This document shows positions 1 to 6,835 of a DNA stretch of 60,620 nt, piece after piece. Source of the stretch: Streptomyces sp. WAC06614 (GTDB lineage: Bacteria > Actinomycetota > Actinomycetes > Streptomycetales > Streptomycetaceae); assembly GCF_003949795.1 (NCBI RefSeq), contig NZ_RPRY01000008.1, forward strand, positions 1 to 60,620. The letters are read 5' to 3'. Position numbers and translations under genes: made by a program. Within the stretch, counting starts at the first letter, position 1, and each line of letters opens with the position of its first letter. The notes beneath the pieces were generated by a model. That model searched no databases and was not told the origin of the DNA. It saw only the letters and a program-made list of their open reading frames with translations.

Positions 1-90
1 GGCGCAAGCGACGGGGATGAGGGGGCGGCGGTCGCTGGCGTCGGGGGTCGCCGCCGTCGGCCGTCTTGCGGAATCGGCCGTACCTGCCAC
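1..90 (-). CDS. possible 5' end of a divergent gene (partial)
   Basis: A GTG at 88-90 on the minus strand opens a stop-free frame that runs off the window. The readable N-terminus starts MAGTADSARRPTAATPD and then reads DRRPLIPVACA, which would fit the cytoplasmic start of a membrane transporter running into its first helix. That is a guess from about 30 residues. No strong ribosome binding site is visible (only GGCGGA upstream). Open frames are common by chance at this GC content, so the call is weak. Confidence 0.25.
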   Translation of the reverse strand, partial: MAGTADSARRPTAATPDASDRRPLIPVACA

Positions 91-160
91 GCGTTCCGCC
101 GGGGCACGGGCATCCTTGAGGGGCGTTGCCAAGGGCCCGCGGAAGGGCCCGTAGAAGGAC

Positions 161-258
161 CCGTACCGCCCGCGGGATCCGTAGCACCCACGGGATCCGT
201 AGCACCCGCGGGACCCGTACCGCCCGCAGGACCCGTAGCACCCGCAGGACCCGTAGAC
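161..258. repeat. 18-bp tandem repeat, five full copies plus a partial
   Basis: Five consecutive 18-bp units begin at 161, 179, 197, 215 and 233 with the pattern CCGTAGCACCCGCGGGAC (variants ACC/AGC, GAT/GAC, GCG/GCA), followed by a partial unit at 251. Degenerate copies may extend upstream to about 146. The array sits 35 bp upstream of the reductase gene at 293, so it lies in the probable promoter or leader. Confidence 0.85.
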
Positions 259-292
259 CTGCCGACCGTCCCGACGAAGGGAACACCCCGTC

Positions 293-1006
293 ATGCGTTT
301 CGCCGTCCTCGGCACCGGGATCGTGGGCCGCACCCTTGCGGCCAAGCTCGACTCCCTCGGCCACGACGTGGTCATCGGCACCCGCGACCCGGCCGCCACC
401 CTGGCCCGTACGGAGACCGGCCCGACCGGCGTCGGACCGTACGCGGCCTGGCAGGCGGAGCACGCCGGGATCCGGCTCGCCGGTTTCGCGGAGGCCGCCG
501 CCCACGCCGACTGTCTGGTCAACGCCACGGCCGGGCAGGCCAGCATCGAGGCCCTGGCCGCCGCCGACGCCGCGCACCTCCAGGGCAAGGTGCTGCTGGA
601 CATCGCCAACCCGCTCGACTTCTCCCGCGGTTTCCCGCCCGGGCTGGACCCGGTGGACGACGACAGCCTGGGGGAGCGGATCCAGCGGACGTTCCCGGGG
701 CTGCGCGTGGTGAAGACCCTCAACACCATGAACTGCCAGGTCATGGTCGATCCCGGGCGGGTCGCGGGCGAGCACCACGTCTTCGTGTCGGGGGAGGATG
801 CCGACGCCAAGAAGACCGCGCGGGAGCTGCTGTACTCCTTCGGCTGGCCCGAGGCGAGCGTGCTGGACCTCGGCGGCATCGAGACCGCGCGCGGCACCGA
901 GATGCTGCTGCCGATCTGGCTGCGGCTGATGGGCTCCCTCGGGCACACCGACTTCAACTTCCACATCCAGGGCGCCGGGGGGCCGGGCGCATGGGGCGGC
1001 CACTGA
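293..1006 (+). CDS. NADPH-dependent F420 reductase-like oxidoreductase
   Basis: Predicted soluble NAD(P)-binding protein of 237 aa. The N-terminus carries a Rossmann dinucleotide motif (GTGIVG, residues 7-12) followed by TRD at 30-32 after the second strand, where Thr/Arg usually signal NADPH preference. The rest follows the single-domain F420:NADP reductase family, with a conserved LVNATAG segment and a VVKTLNTMNC segment near the middle. Proteins of this family transfer hydride between NADPH and coenzyme F420 or other substrates; the true substrate here cannot be read from sequence. A GAAGGGA ribosome binding site lies about 11 bp before the ATG. It stands alone, preceded by the 18-bp tandem repeat and followed by a small co-directional gene. 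Confidence 0.88.
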   Translation: MRFAVLGTGIVGRTLAAKLDSLGHDVVIGTRDPAATLARTETGPTGVGPYAAWQAEHAGIRLAGFAEAAAHADCLVNATAGQASIEALAAADAAHLQGKVLLDIANPLDFSRGFPPGLDPVDDDSLGERIQRTFPGLRVVKTLNTMNCQVMVDPGRVAGEHHVFVSGEDADAKKTARELLYSFGWPEASVLDLGGIETARGTEMLLPIWLRLMGSLGHTDFNFHIQGAGGPGAWGGH

Positions 1007-1110
1007 GGGGGCCACTGACGGGGCCGCCGAGGGGCGGCCACTGACGGGAGGCCAGATGTTGCCGGTGCCCGGGGGCCGCCCGAGGGTGGTCGTGACGGAA
1101 GGAGTCCCGC

Positions 1111-1410
1111 ATGAGAGTCATGCTCCGGGCGCACATCGACACCCAGGCCGGCAACGAGGGCGTCAAGACCGGTGCGCTGCCGCAGGCCATGCAGCGGCTG
1201 ACGGAGGCCGTCAAGCCGGAGGCCGCGTACTTCGGCCTGTCGGAGGGCGTGCGCTCCTGCTGGATGGTCTTCGAGATGACGGACAGCGCGAAGCTGCCGG
1301 CGCTGCTGGAGGACCTGTTCCTGCAGTTCGACGCGAAGATCGAGGTCGCTCCGGTGATGAACGCGGAGGAGCTGAGGAAGGGGCTGGCCGAGCTCCGCGC
1401 CTCGGGCTGA
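1111..1410 (+). CDS. DUF3303-like small protein
   Basis: A 99-aa soluble protein starting MRVMLRAHIDTQAGNEG. The length and the arrangement (a beta strand at the start, a segment near residues 40-55 with FGLSEGVRSCWMVFEM, then acidic helices) resemble the DUF3303/YciI-like small ferredoxin-fold proteins of Streptomyces. The family function is unknown. GGAAGGAG sits 6-7 bp before the ATG, which fixes this start over an overlapping longer frame starting at 1056. It is co-directional with the reductase 105 bp upstream and convergent with the MarR gene. Confidence 0.8.
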   Translation: MRVMLRAHIDTQAGNEGVKTGALPQAMQRLTEAVKPEAAYFGLSEGVRSCWMVFEMTDSAKLPALLEDLFLQFDAKIEVAPVMNAEELRKGLAELRASG

Positions 1411-1440
1411 GGCGCGGCCCGGCCGTCGCCCGTCGCCCGC

Positions 1441-1536
1441 CGGCCGCGCCCGGCCGTGCCCGGCCGTGCCCGGCTGTCCCGGCCGTGCCCGGCTGTCCCG
1501 GCCGGGTCTCCGGGGCGGGTCTCCGGGGCGGGCGGG
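1441..1536. repeat. GC-rich short tandem repeats between convergent genes
   Basis: Imperfect copies of a roughly 10-bp unit (CGGCCGTGCC / CGGCTGTCCC) run from about 1441 to 1500, followed by two exact 13-bp units GGGTCTCCGGGGC at 1504-1516 and 1517-1529. The block fills the gap between the DUF3303-like gene and the marR stop at 1538. It could act as a bidirectional transcription stop or simply be slipped-strand repeat. Confidence 0.7.
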
Positions 1537-1537
1537 G

Positions 1538-2041
1538 TCAGGAGGGGGCGTCCTCGCCCGTGGTGAGGCGGTGGGCCTGGGCGCGGCCGACCTCGCGCGT
1601 GCGGTGGAGGTAGTCGGCGATGACGGCGAGTTCCTCGTCGGAGTAGGTGTCGAGGACCGCCCCGAAGGCCTGGGCCGGGGTGTCCCAGGCCTGGGAGATG
1701 CGGCTGCGGGCGGCCGGGGCGAGCGCCACGAGCGAACGGCGGCGGTCGCCCGGGTCGGAGTGGCGTTCGACGATCCCCGCCTTCACCAGGCGGTCGACCA
1801 GGCGGGTGGCGGAACCCGAGGTCAGGCCGGTGAGCCGGGCGATGTCTCCCGTGCTGACCGGCTCCTCCTCCAGGTCGAGCATGGCCACGCACTGCAGGTC
1901 GGTCGGGTGCAGGCCCACCGAGTCGGCCATGGCCTGGTTGAAGACCATGTAGTCCGCGTAATGGCGCTGGCTCTCCACGATGACCCGTGCCATCAGCTCG
2001 GCACGGGTCCATTCACCCGAACGGGGGGAGTTGGTTGACAT
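1538..2041 (-). CDS. MarR family transcriptional regulator
   Basis: A 167-aa winged-helix regulator. The ATG at 2041 is chosen because GGGAG lies 7 bp upstream and the family N-terminus fits; a longer frame upstream is unlikely. The middle holds the classic MarR layout: a first helix pair (QRHYADYMVFNQAMADSVGLHPTD), the recognition HTH (GDIARLTGLTSGSATRLVDRLVKAGIVER) and the beta-wing with the conserved D-P-x-D-R-R (DPGDRRRS). MarR proteins bind as dimers to palindromes and usually repress a neighbour until a small ligand binds. Divergent from the NmrA-like reductase gene 107 bp away, with a perfect inverted repeat between them, so that gene and marR itself are the likely targets. Confidence 0.9.
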   Translation of the reverse strand: MSTNSPRSGEWTRAELMARVIVESQRHYADYMVFNQAMADSVGLHPTDLQCVAMLDLEEEPVSTGDIARLTGLTSGSATRLVDRLVKAGIVERHSDPGDRRRSLVALAPAARSRISQAWDTPAQAFGAVLDTYSDEELAVIADYLHRTREVGRAQAHRLTTGEDAPS

Positions 2042-2094
2042 CGGATGCTCCCATGCTCCAAATTTGTGTGCGTGACGCAGAGAGTGCGTTGCGA

Positions 2095-2117
2095 ACAATC
2101 TGTGTCGTGGAGATTGT
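2095..2117. promoter_or_regulatory. candidate MarR operator
   Basis: Perfect 7-bp inverted repeat ACAATCT / AGATTGT with a 9-bp spacer, between the divergent marR and NmrA-like genes. A second short palindrome, CAAATTTG, lies at 2059-2066 close to the marR start. Binding by this MarR protein is inferred from position only. Confidence 0.5.
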
Positions 2118-2148
2118 AGCCGCGATGCACGATCCGAGGGAGCTTTCC

Positions 2149-2967
2149 ATGTCGATCCTCGTCACCGGCGGACGCGGCGCCGTCGCCCGAGGCCTCACCG
2201 CCCTGCTGACCGAGCGCGGGATCCCCTTCCGCCTCGGCTCCCGCGAGCCCGGCACGCCCGGCGCCGTCCACTGCGACCTGACCGACCCGGCCACCTTCCC
2301 GGCCGCACTCCACGGGATCCGGTCCGTCTTCCTCTACGCCGAGGCGGAGGCGGCCGACGCCTTCGTCAAGGAGGCCGTCGCCGCAGGCGTCGAGCACGTC
2401 GTCCTGCTGTCCTCCTCCAGCGTGCTCGCCGAGGACGCCGACAGTGCCCTGTCCGCCGCGCACCTCGCCGTCGAGCAGGCCCTGCTGGCCTCCCCGCTGA
2501 CCGTCACGCTGCTGCGCCCCGGCGCCTTCGCCGCCAATGCCCGGGGCTGGGCCGGGGCCGTGAGGTCCGGTGTGCCGGTCCGACTGCCGTACCCCGGGGC
2601 GTATGCGGACCCGCTCCACGAGGCCGACCTCGCCGAGGCCGCCTTCGCCGTCCTGACCGACCCCGCCCTGGCCGGCGGCTCCTACACCCTCACGGGGCCG
2701 CAGTCGCTGAGCTTCGCCGCGCAGCTGGCGATCCTCGGCGATGTCCTCGGACGGCCGGTGCCGTTCGAGAGCGTCACGCCCGAGGAGTGGAAGGCCGGCG
2801 TGGAGGGCTATATACCGGGTCCTTACGCGGACGCCCTGCTCGCCTACTGGGCCGCCCAGGACGGCCTGCCCACCGAGATCACCGACACCGTCGAGCAGCT
2901 CACCGGTCACCCGGCCCGCAGCTTCGAGAGCTGGGTGCGGGAGCACGCCGCCGACTTCTCCGCCTGA
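2149..2967 (+). CDS. NmrA-like NAD(P)-binding reductase / atypical SDR
   Basis: A 272-aa protein with the atypical short-chain dehydrogenase glycine motif GGRGAVARG near residues 7-15 and the family's LLRPGAFAANA segment near residue 120. Proteins of this NmrA/QOR2-like group bind NAD(P)H and act as redox sensors or reduce quinone-like compounds; the catalytic Tyr-x-x-x-Lys of classical SDRs is not evident. GAGGGAGC precedes the ATG at 2149, and the upstream extension of the frame to 1987 would cross the marR promoter, so it is rejected. Divergent from marR, which probably controls it. A MarR/NAD(P)-reductase pair is a common redox or quinone stress module. Confidence 0.85.
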   Translation: MSILVTGGRGAVARGLTALLTERGIPFRLGSREPGTPGAVHCDLTDPATFPAALHGIRSVFLYAEAEAADAFVKEAVAAGVEHVVLLSSSSVLAEDADSALSAAHLAVEQALLASPLTVTLLRPGAFAANARGWAGAVRSGVPVRLPYPGAYADPLHEADLAEAAFAVLTDPALAGGSYTLTGPQSLSFAAQLAILGDVLGRPVPFESVTPEEWKAGVEGYIPGPYADALLAYWAAQDGLPTEITDTVEQLTGHPARSFESWVREHAADFSA

Positions 2968-3000
2968 CGCGGGGGTGCCGGTGGCGCGGGGGAACGCAGA

Positions 3001-3033
3001 AGGCCCCGGTCCGCACGAAGCGAACCAGGGCCT
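3001..3033. terminator. hairpin between the NmrA-like gene and tRNA-His
   Basis: AGGCCCCGGTCCG pairs with CGAACCAGGGCCT (11 of 13 positions) around a 7-nt loop. It lies just downstream of the tRNA (minus strand) and of the NmrA-like gene (plus strand), so it can stop both. Confidence 0.6.
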
Positions 3034-3040
3034 CCACCAG

Positions 3041-3113
3041 GGTGAGTGACGGGACTCGAACCCGCGGCCACCTGGACCACAACCAGGTGCTCTACCAGCT
3101 GAGCTACACCCAC
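3041..3113 (-). tRNA. tRNA-His (anticodon GTG)
   Basis: The minus strand folds into a full cloverleaf of 73 nt. The acceptor stem is GTGGGTG/CACTCAC, the D arm GCTCAGCTGGTAGAGC, the anticodon stem CCTGG/CCAGG with loop TTGTGGT giving anticodon GTG, and the T arm GCGGGTTCGAGTCCCGT. The base at 3114 supplies the G-1 that is diagnostic of histidine tRNA, opposite a C discriminator at 3041. CCA is not encoded. Confidence 0.97.
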
Positions 3114-3118
3114 CATGT

Positions 3119-3138
3119 CCGGTCGGTTTTCCGACCGG
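3119..3138. terminator. hairpin between orn and tRNA-His
   Basis: Perfect 8-bp stem CCGGTCGG / CCGACCGG with a TTTT loop (AAAA on the minus strand), located 72 bp after the orn stop and 5 bp before the tRNA. It probably ends orn transcripts or forms part of the pre-tRNA leader. Confidence 0.5.
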
Positions 3139-3209
3139 CCGAAGAAAAGGGTACAGGGTCCGGGAGGGTGCTCGCTCCCCCCTTTCCCGCCGACCCTCTC
3201 TCCGGGGGG

Positions 3210-3812
3210 TTACTCGGTGGGCAGGACGTGCTTGGCGGCGATGGACCTGGCGGTGTCCGAGTCCGGTCCGGGCTGCGGCACGAAGACGGCCTCGCGGTAG
3301 TAGCGCAGCTCGGCGATGGACTCCTTGATGTCCGCCAGCGCCCGGTGGTTGCCGTTCTTCGGCGGGCTGTTGAAGTAGGCGCGGGGGTACCAGCGGCGCG
3401 CCAGCTCCTTGATCGAGGAGACGTCCACGATCCGGTAGTGCAGATAGTCCTCCAGCGTCGGCATGTCCCGCAGCAGGAAGCCGCGGTCGGTGCCGACCGA
3501 GTTCCCGCACAGCGGCGCCTTGCCGGGCTCCTTCACGTGCTCGCGCACGTACGCCAGGACCTGGGCCTCGGCGTCGGCCAGGGTGGTTCCGCCGGCCAGC
3601 TCGTCGAGCAGGCCGGAGGCGGTGTGCATCTCGCGCACCACGTCGGGCATGGTCTCCAGGGCGGCGTCCGGCGGGCGGATCACGATGTCCACGCCTTCGC
3701 CGAGCACGTTGAGCTCCGAGTCGGTGACCAGCGCGGCCACCTCGATAAGTGCGTCGTCCGTCAGCGAGAGCCCGGTCATCTCGCAGTCGATCCACACCAT
3801 GCGATCGTTCAT
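3210..3812 (-). CDS. orn: oligoribonuclease
   Basis: A 200-aa 3'-5' exoribonuclease of the DEDDh family that degrades 2-5 nt RNA fragments and pGpG, the breakdown product of c-di-GMP. The DEDD residues are in place: WIDCEMTGL (D and E) at the start, a central [10 protein letters not shown] (D) and a C-terminal [11 protein letters not shown] holding the catalytic H and D. The length matches the family. The ATG at 3812 matches the family N-terminus [14 protein letters not shown]. It lies 135 bp downstream of adpA on the same strand, a conserved Streptomyces arrangement in which orn (ornA) affects growth and development. The gap is filled by a large RNA-like fold ending 21 bp before the start. 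Confidence 0.97.
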   Translation of the reverse strand: MNDRMVWIDCEMTGLSLTDDALIEVAALVTDSELNVLGEGVDIVIRPPDAALETMPDVVREMHTASGLLDELAGGTTLADAEAQVLAYVREHVKEPGKAPLCGNSVGTDRGFLLRDMPTLEDYLHYRIVDVSSIKELARRWYPRAYFNSPPKNGNHRALADIKESIAELRYYREAVFVPQPGPDSDTARSIAAKHVLPTE

Positions 3813-3833
3813 GTGTCCCACCTTAGGGGACCC

Positions 3834-3947
3834 CCACGTCATCGGACCGGGCCCGACGGACCTTCGTCGCCCGGCAGACGCCCACGCACGAGGTCCCCGC
3901 GCCGGTGGTGGCCGGCGCGGGGACCTCGGTCCTCCGCGATGACGTGG
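3834..3947 (-). ncRNA. nested inverted repeat / three-way-junction fold between adpA and orn
   Basis: An outer perfect 11-bp repeat, CCACGTCATCG (3834-3844) and CGATGACGTGG (3937-3947), encloses two hairpins. One has 17 bp, CGAGGTCCCCGCGCCGG (3889-3905) paired with 3912-3928 across a 6-nt loop. The other has 10 bp (CCGGG and CGACG blocks, 3847-3874) with a 2-nt bulge. The outer arm abuts the adpA stop codon. The inner 17-bp hairpin alone would be a strong adpA terminator. The complete fold could be a processed or regulatory leader for orn. The function is inferred; the base pairing is seen. Confidence 0.5.
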
Positions 3948-5114
3948 TTACGCGTGCTCGCGCAGGGCACGGCCCGGGGCATACAGCTCGGTGACCGTGG
4001 GACCGGTCGCGGCCAGGGCCGCCGCCGCCCGCTGGGGCTGCGGAGTGCGCTGGTGCGGCACCGGGTTCCCGGAGATGTCCGGGACGCTGTCGCCCTGGGG
4101 GCGGCGCGCCCGGTAGGCCGAGCGGTAGGCCGCGGGCGAGGAGCCCAGCTGCCGCCGGAAGTGCCCGCGCAGGGCGACCGGCGAGCGGAAGCCACAGCGT
4201 CCGGCGACCTCGTCGACCGAGTAGTCGGAGGTCTCCAGCAGCCGCTGTGCCTGGAGCACCCGCTGGGTGATCAGCCACTGCAGCGGCGCGCTGCCGGTCA
4301 GCGAGCGGAAGCGGCGGTCGAAGGTCCGCCGGCTCATGTACGCCCGGGCGGCGAGCGTCTCCACGTCGAACTGCTCGTGGAGGTGCTCAAGGGCCCATGC
4401 GACGACCTCGGCCAGCGGGTCGGCGCCGATCTCCTCCGGCAGCGACCGGTCGAGATACCGCTCCTGCCCGCCCGTGCGCCGCGGCGGGACGACGAGCCGG
4501 CGGGCCAGGGCCCCGGCCGCCTCGCTGCCGTGGTCGGTGCGCACGATGTGCAGGCACAGGTCGATTCCGGCCGCGGTGCCCGCGGAGGTCAGCACGTCGC
4601 CGTCGTCCACGAACAACTCGCGCGGATCGACATGGACCGACGGGTACCGCTTGGCCAGCGTCGGCGCGTACATCCAGTGCGTCGTCGCGGGCCGCCCGTC
4701 GAGCAGGCCGGCGGCGGCGAGCACGAAGGCCCCCGTGCACAGCCCGACGATCCGGGCGCCCTCCTCGTGCGCCAGACGCAGGGCGTCCAGTGCCTCCGGA
4801 GGTGGCGGCGATGTGATCGAGCGCCAGGCCGGAACGACGACCGTGCCTGCCCGGGCGATCGCCTCCAACCCGTACGGCGCGGTCAGTTCGAGTCCGCCGG
4901 TGGTCCGCAGTGGACCGTCCTCACCGGCGCACACGAGCAGTCGGTAGCGTGGAACTCCCGCGTCCTGCCGGTCAATGCCGAACACGGAGAGTGGAATGGA
5001 ACTCTCGAAGATCGGACCGCCGCTGAAGAGCAGCACCGCGACAATCTCCCTGCGGCGGCGCCCCGCGAGCTTCCGGCCGGCGTCCGTGACGACGGCGGTG
5101 GAGTCCTGGCTCAT
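3948..5114 (-). CDS. adpA: AdpA, master developmental AraC/GlxA-family regulator (no TTA codon)
   Basis: A 388-aa central transcription factor for morphological development and secondary metabolism in Streptomyces. Residues ~20-190 form a DJ-1/PfpI-like dimerisation domain (EIVAVLLFSGGPIFESSIPLSVFG; nucleophile-elbow-like LCTGAFVLAAAG). Residues ~215-330 form the AraC/XylS double HTH (ETLAARAYMSRRTFDRRFRSLTG and VDEVAGRCGFRSPVALRGHFRR), nearly identical to what I remember of S. coelicolor/S. griseus AdpA. AAGGGGGG precedes the ATG. Known adpA genes usually carry one TTA codon in the linker, making translation depend on bldA tRNA. Reading every codon here finds none; the Leu in RSLPEE is CTG. 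An AdpA-consensus site lies upstream, consistent with autoregulation. Confidence 0.97.
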   Translation of the reverse strand: MSQDSTAVVTDAGRKLAGRRRREIVAVLLFSGGPIFESSIPLSVFGIDRQDAGVPRYRLLVCAGEDGPLRTTGGLELTAPYGLEAIARAGTVVVPAWRSITSPPPPEALDALRLAHEEGARIVGLCTGAFVLAAAGLLDGRPATTHWMYAPTLAKRYPSVHVDPRELFVDDGDVLTSAGTAAGIDLCLHIVRTDHGSEAAGALARRLVVPPRRTGGQERYLDRSLPEEIGADPLAEVVAWALEHLHEQFDVETLAARAYMSRRTFDRRFRSLTGSAPLQWLITQRVLQAQRLLETSDYSVDEVAGRCGFRSPVALRGHFRRQLGSSPAAYRSAYRARRPQGDSVPDISGNPVPHQRTPQPQRAAAALAATGPTVTELYAPGRALREHA

Positions 5115-5488
5115 GGCGCTAAGCCCCCCTTGGGTGTCGCGACTCCTTGGTCTGGTCGCACCTGCACGTTTCCCCTCGGCCTTGCACGTGTCCCCCGCCG
5201 TAAATACATGATCGAATCTACTGCGTCGCGTGGTGTCGGCGTGACAAGTTCAGCACGCACCGCTATGTCGACTTGGCAACTTGGCGAAAAGCATTCGATC
5301 AGGAAGCGTTCCACTCCGCGACCTTGGTGGGAAGTGCGCCTTCCGCCTGTGGCCAGTACGCATAGGGTCACCACGCCCCCCTTGATCCGTCGTCGCTGGT
5401 GGTGGCGGGGTCGGGTGGACATTCCGGCAACGGTTGCCACGGATGGTGAAGTTGGCTGAAAACATGCGGGAGCGGGTGTGCGAACCGG
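5115..5488. promoter_or_regulatory. adpA upstream control region
   Basis: A 374-bp non-coding stretch that is noticeably less GC-rich than its surroundings, as expected for the long adpA promoter. It contains an exact AdpA consensus match (5350-5359) and a pair of TTGGC half-sites near 5272-5285. No gene is evident. The membrane-protein gene that follows (5489-5899) is on the same strand and reads towards adpA. Confidence 0.55.
5350..5359 (+). promoter_or_regulatory. AdpA-binding consensus site
   Basis: TGGCCAGTAC matches the published AdpA consensus TGGCSNGWWY at all ten positions, about 236 bp upstream of the adpA start. AdpA of other streptomycetes binds its own promoter region, so autoregulation is plausible. 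Confidence 0.5.
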
Positions 5489-5899
5489 TCAGTCGTGGGG
5501 GGAGATCCCGCCGGACCCGTGGCATCCGCGGTGCGCGCCGGCGCCCGTGCGGGAGTGCCGGCCGCGGTGTCCGGGAGCCGACTGCTCGGCGGCGAGCAGC
5601 CGTCCCGCGGCGCGTTCGGCCTTCTCGGAGTGCCGCAGCATCACCCGGCACGCGGCCGTCACGGCGACCAGGCCCAGGGTCGCCACCGCGGCCCCGCCGA
5701 AGGAGGTCCCGTAGACGACCAGCACCACCGGGACCAGCAGGCAGCTGAATGCCGCCCAGCGCACCACGTCACCCGCAGGGTCGTCCTGCGGACGCCGGTG
5801 AGGGGAGTGCACGGACGGGTGAACGGAGTGACGGGCGGCGTGATGGGCGGACGGCGTCGGCTGGGCGGACTGGCCGGGATGGACCGGACGACCGGACAC
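5489..5899 (-). CDS. small integral membrane protein of unknown function
   Basis: A 136-aa protein with a His/Pro/Ser-rich N-terminus (repeated HP and HS pairs up to about residue 40), then two adjacent hydrophobic helices (WAAFSCLLVPVVLVVYG and AAVATLGLVAVTAACRVML, roughly residues 48-90), and a basic, His/Gly-rich tail. The GTG start at 5899 has AGGGAGC 7 bp upstream. It lies immediately upstream of adpA in the same direction with a 374-bp gap, so it is probably a separate unit. A conserved small membrane protein sits at this place in other Streptomyces as I remember the locus. No catalytic motif is visible. The His clusters could bind metal, but that is speculation. Confidence 0.7.
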   Translation of the reverse strand: MSGRPVHPGQSAQPTPSAHHAARHSVHPSVHSPHRRPQDDPAGDVVRWAAFSCLLVPVVLVVYGTSFGGAAVATLGLVAVTAACRVMLRHSEKAERAAGRLLAAEQSAPGHRGRHSRTGAGAHRGCHGSGGISPHD

Positions 5900-6207
5900 G
5901 GCGTGCTCCCTGCGGGCTCTGGCGGGCTGGCACCTCTGGGGCTGCTGACTCCTGGTCCAACGCGGCGCCAGGGGCCCCGGTCACTGCGCGCACGGGTGGC
6001 TCGTCACTGGCTGTAGGGGCCAGCGGCCATTGCCAAGGCGGCCCCTCTCATGCATGCTCCCTGGGACGCTCTCCAAGGGCCACAAGCCCTGTGCAGGACA
6101 GGAGTGTCGCCGTACCCTGGTGGGTAAAGGCCTGGGAAGATGCTTCCCGGACGCACGTTCCGTCACCCTCCGTTGCCGAATACTGAGGACTCTTCGCCGA
6201 GACACCC
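5900..6207. other. intergenic region upstream of the universal stress gene
   Basis: 308 bp between the divergent membrane-protein and usp genes. I see G/C-rich imperfect dyads (for example AGGGCCACAAGCCCT around 6076-6090) that could be regulator sites, but no exact match to a motif I can name and no convincing coding frame. It presumably contains both divergent promoters. Confidence 0.4.
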
Positions 6208-6738
6208 ATGGCCGGTCACGAATTTCCCGAACCCGCGCACCGCAAGCGCAAGCGCCTCGCCGACCCCGTGTCGGCCGATCTGCGTGCGGTGGAAGAAGCA
6301 CGCCACCCGTGCGACCCGGCCTTCCGGCACGGTGTCGTCGTCGGCTTCGACGGCTCGACCTCCAGTGAACGTGCCCTGGCCTACGCGATCGGGATGGCCC
6401 GCCGCTCCGGCTCCGGTCTGATCATCGTGCACGTGGCCAACCGGCTGCCGACCACCGTGTGGGCGGGCTGTGAGCCGCCCGTCTTCGTGGACGTCCCCGA
6501 CCACCGCACCGAGGTCCTGGGGCTGGAGCTGGCCTGCGCCGACTACCTGGCCGAGGTCCCGTGGATCCTCGTCGAGCGCGGCGGGGACATCTGCCACGAG
6601 TTGGAGGAGGTCGGTCGCGAGTACTCGGCCGACGCCATCGTGGTCGGTTCCACTCACGGCATCGTGGGGCGGATTTTCGGCTCCGTGGCCGGCCGGCTCG
6701 CCAAGCGCGCCCAGCGTCCGGTCGTTGTCATTCCGTGA
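6208..6738 (+). CDS. universal stress protein (UspA family)
   Basis: A 176-aa single-domain USP with a 40-residue charged N-terminal extension. The fold begins at GVVVGFDGSTSSERALAYAIGMA (Asp and Ser typical of the nucleotide pocket) and ends with the ATP-binding signature VVGSTHGIVGRIFGSVAGRLAKRAQRPVVVIP, which retains the G-x-x-G and G-S elements of ATP-binding USPs. Such proteins are induced by hypoxia, stationary phase or antibiotic stress and act in the cytoplasm. The long N-terminal tail, with repeated K/R residues in the first 20, is unlike minimal USPs. It is a monocistronic gene ahead of an acetate transporter. Confidence 0.92.
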   Translation: MAGHEFPEPAHRKRKRLADPVSADLRAVEEARHPCDPAFRHGVVVGFDGSTSSERALAYAIGMARRSGSGLIIVHVANRLPTTVWAGCEPPVFVDVPDHRTEVLGLELACADYLAEVPWILVERGGDICHELEEVGREYSADAIVVGSTHGIVGRIFGSVAGRLAKRAQRPVVVIP

Positions 6739-6835
6739 CCGGTCGATCGCTCATTGTGCGGTTGTGCCCTCATGTGAAGGGTACATAAGAGTCGCTGGGT
6801 AGCAGCACAAAACTGCAGATCGAAGGGAGCCCGCC

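Noticed and set aside
161..258. CRISPR array
   Set aside because: Units are adjacent with no spacers and no cas genes; it is a simple tandem repeat.
126..713. A 195-codon frame running through the 18-bp repeat and into the reductase gene
   Set aside because: Arg/Pro/Thr repeat translated from tandem DNA; the overlapping gene at 293 has the Rossmann motif and family fit.
2787..5459. An 890-codon plus-strand frame over tRNA-His, orn and adpA
   Set aside because: Antisense to two conserved genes and it covers a tRNA; composition is that of a shadow frame.
6773..6791. CRP-like or other palindrome before the acetate transporter gene (ATGTGAAGGGTACAT)
   Set aside because: Arms are only four bases and no known consensus matches well enough to call.
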